In this document: piece by piece, positions 22,288-23,544 of the stretch | Numbering within the stretch: the stretch's first letter is position 1 | Layout of the letters: the number at the start of each line of letters is the position of its first letter | Assembly: GCA_034430595.1 (NCBI GenBank) | Contig: DAOUEL010000033.1 | Span: forward strand, 1-23,544 | Length of the DNA: 23,544 nt | Direction of reading: 5' to 3' | Source of the DNA: E44-bin32 sp034430595 | GTDB lineage: Bacteria; Chloroflexota; Anaerolineae; Anaerolineales; E44-bin32 | The notes under the pieces: generated by a model | Database searches by the model: none | What the model saw: only the letters and a program-made list of their open reading frames with translations | Told to the model about the DNA's origin: nothing | Program-made: the position numbers and the translations under genes

Positions 22288-22749
22288 CTATTTCGTTTTC
22301 ACCTTCTCGATCTCTTTTTCCTTATCCTTCTTTTTTGGTGCAGCGCCGCGCACTTCGATGCCGTTCGCCCACAGGTGCTCGCCGAGCCATTCCGGGGAAA
22401 ACTCGAGCCGTTCAGCGACACGTTTCGGCGTGGCAGGGACCGGCCAGATCTCCCAGCGGTGGGGGATGAAGAAAGCTGTCTTGCGGACCATATCCGACCA
22501 GATCGGGTAAAGGCGTTCGTAAAGTTTTGCTATCTGAAGCTGGGGTTCCTTCTCAAGCACAATCCGCGCCGAGCTGATCGTCATTTCGGCTGTTCGATCC
22601 TTGAGCCATTTCAACTGCAGTTTGCTGGAGCCGATAACCGCCAGCCAGGCTCCGCAGGCCAGGCCAACTGTAACCGGGTTGGCAAGTGCCCATTGGATCA
22701 CTGCCCGCCCCCAGGATCCGATCAGTGTATATAACAATTCCTGAAACAT
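22288..22749 (-). CDS. Unknown 153-aa membrane protein in the PTS group
   Basis: I do not recognise a family. The N-terminus has one or two hydrophobic segments (about 3-20 LLYTLIGSWGRAVIQWAL and 24-40 PVTVGLACGAWLAVIGS). A soluble helical portion follows (KLYERLYPIWSDM, FIPHRWEIWP, TPKRVAERLEFSPEWLGEHLW), with an abundance of Trp, and then a highly charged KKKDKEKEIEKVKTK tail. It is probably anchored in the membrane with a cytosolic domain. ATG 22749 has only a weak GGTAG upstream; a frame extending to 22845 is less likely. It lies between the IIC terminator and IIA in the same direction, which suggests a role with the transporter, such as an assembly or regulatory partner. Confidence 0.7.
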   Translation of the reverse strand: MFQELLYTLIGSWGRAVIQWALANPVTVGLACGAWLAVIGSSKLQLKWLKDRTAEMTISSARIVLEKEPQLQIAKLYERLYPIWSDMVRKTAFFIPHRWEIWPVPATPKRVAERLEFSPEWLGEHLWANGIEVRGAAPKKKDKEKEIEKVKTK

Positions 22750-22880
22750 TGAGTTTTCTACCTGCTTTATCCGAAGTACGTCCGGGTGTCGAATGATCGC
22801 AACGAGTTTACACCAACTTACAGGCGATGACGATATTTGGATCATGCACGGCCGTGCAACCCTTAAGTTTCTCCGGCCGT

Positions 22881-22916
22881 AAAAACTACCGGGGGGCGGA
22901 CGGTCCGCCCCCCGGT
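22881..22916 (-). terminator. Strong rho-independent terminator/attenuator after PTS IIC
   Basis: A perfect 14-bp GC-rich inverted repeat (22888-22901 and 22903-22916; arms ACCGGGGGGCGGAC and its complement) is followed on the minus strand by AGTTTTTAC. This is a textbook intrinsic terminator for transcription coming from IIC. The right-hand end lies 38 bp past the IIC stop. It would separate IIC from the 153-aa gene, IIA and IIB, or set their relative levels by partial read-through. Confidence 0.85.
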
Positions 22917-22953
22917 TGCGTTTGTCAAGCGAGTTGAAGCGAGCGGGTCTTGC

Positions 22954-23544
22954 TCAGTCCATAGCAGCCATAGCAGGTGCGACTTCTGCCTCTACCGGTG
23001 CTCCTGCGAGAACATCCCAGGCCTGGCGGTTGCGCTTGTACATCAAGGCGCCGAAGACGGTCAGGCCGAGGATGACGGCCGATGCGATCCAGCCGAAAGC
23101 CGCGCTGATCGTGGTCGGCCAGAGAAGCAGCCAGGTCCAGATATCCCAGCCATCACCGACGGCCGAAATCATCGAGGCGCCGGCCGGGATGGCGAAGCCA
23201 GCCGCCGGGGCAGCCTCGGTGATGTAGGGTGCCATCCAGGTGCCCATATAGAGCCCAATGATGGACGCCAGCGTGCCGATGATGATCATGCGGCCTACGT
23301 TGCCGCGCGTGATGGGGGCCATCATGGCGAACAAGAAGGGGAAGACCGCAAGGTCTGCGAAGGGCAGGAAGCGGTTTCCGGGCAGGATCAACGCCAGGAT
23401 GATCACGATCGGGACCAGCACAAGCGAGGCGGTCAGCGGGGCCGGGTGGCCGATCAGGATGGCTGAGTCGAGGCCGATGTAGACCTCGCCGCCGCCGAAG
23501 CGCTTGTTCATGAAGTCGCGCGCGGCTTCCGAGATCGGGATCAG
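22954..23544 (-). CDS. PTS Enzyme IIC, galactitol family (GatC/SgcC-like), partial at window edge
   Basis: The frame is open to the window edge, so only the C-terminal 196 residues are visible; the family is about 450 long. It shows the GatC signature region around RFGGGEVYIGLDSAILIGHPAPLTASL, then ILPGNRFLPFADLAVFPF. At least four or five membrane segments are present, and it ends in an Ala/Glu-rich cytosolic tail. IIC forms the substrate channel and, with IIB, phosphorylates the incoming polyol or sugar. The ATG at 23511 is internal, because upstream codons (LIPISEAARDF) continue the family sequence. The substrate cannot be told from this part. A strong terminator follows. Confidence 0.92.
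   Translation of the reverse strand: MIPISEAARDFMNKRFGGGEVYIGLDSAILIGHPAPLTASLVLVPIVIILALILPGNRFLPFADLAVFPFLFAMMAPITRGNVGRMIIIGTLASIIGLYMGTWMAPYITEAAPAAGFAIPAGASMISAVGDGWDIWTWLLLWPTTISAAFGWIASAVILGLTVFGALMYKRNRQAWDVLAGAPVEAEVAPAMAAMD

Overview
The window is bacterial chromosomal DNA, moderately GC-rich, densely packed and without rRNA, tRNA, insertion sequences or CRISPR. The mix of features (a LutB-LutC fusion, a galactitol-type PTS, a RuBisCO-like protein, BtpA/SgcQ, M42 and M28 peptidases) suggests an anaerobic, fermentative Chloroflexota lineage such as Anaerolineae. That placement is inference from gene style, not a marker-gene result.

Layout. Positions 1-1407 (+) hold the tail of a small coiled-coil protein and a beta-hydroxyacid dehydrogenase. 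Positions 1420-4175 (-) hold a lactate-utilisation-type pair, lutA and a lutB-lutC fusion, behind a good promoter. A HAD phosphatase follows (4285-4956, +). Positions 4987-7565 (-) form a small operon transcribed gntR, deoC, uroD-like methyltransferase. A 338-bp divergent spacer leads to an orphan 120-aa gene (7904-8266, +) that has its own terminator. A strong sigma70-like promoter (8333-8361) then drives a three-gene + strand operon (8500-11079): BtpA/SgcQ, M42 peptidase (SgcX-like) and ribulose-phosphate 3-epimerase (SgcE-like).

A long minus-strand cluster runs in from the right edge: PTS IIC (partial), terminator, small membrane protein, PTS IIA, PTS IIB, possible terminator and tandem operator, SorC-family regulator, RuBisCO-like protein, membrane M28 peptidase, PdxA-like dehydrogenase, class II aldolase, two zinc alcohol dehydrogenases, OsmC-like protein, HPr, a 98-aa unknown, and a SIS-HAD fusion. 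It meets the + operon tail to tail with a 4-base overlap.

Together, the right 15 kb looks like one catabolic system. A galactitol-family PTS imports and phosphorylates a polyol, sugar or sugar acid. Dehydrogenases, a PdxA-like oxidative decarboxylase, a RuBisCO-like enzyme and a class II aldolase process the phosphorylated product. A SIS isomerase and an epimerase feed pentose phosphates to central metabolism. IIA, IIB, IIC, BtpA/SgcQ, M42/SgcX and RPE/SgcE match the components of the functionally unassigned Escherichia coli sgc operon, here combined with a RuBisCO-like protein and further enzymes. This expanded sgc-like system is the main candidate for an undescribed pathway; its substrate cannot be read from the sequence.
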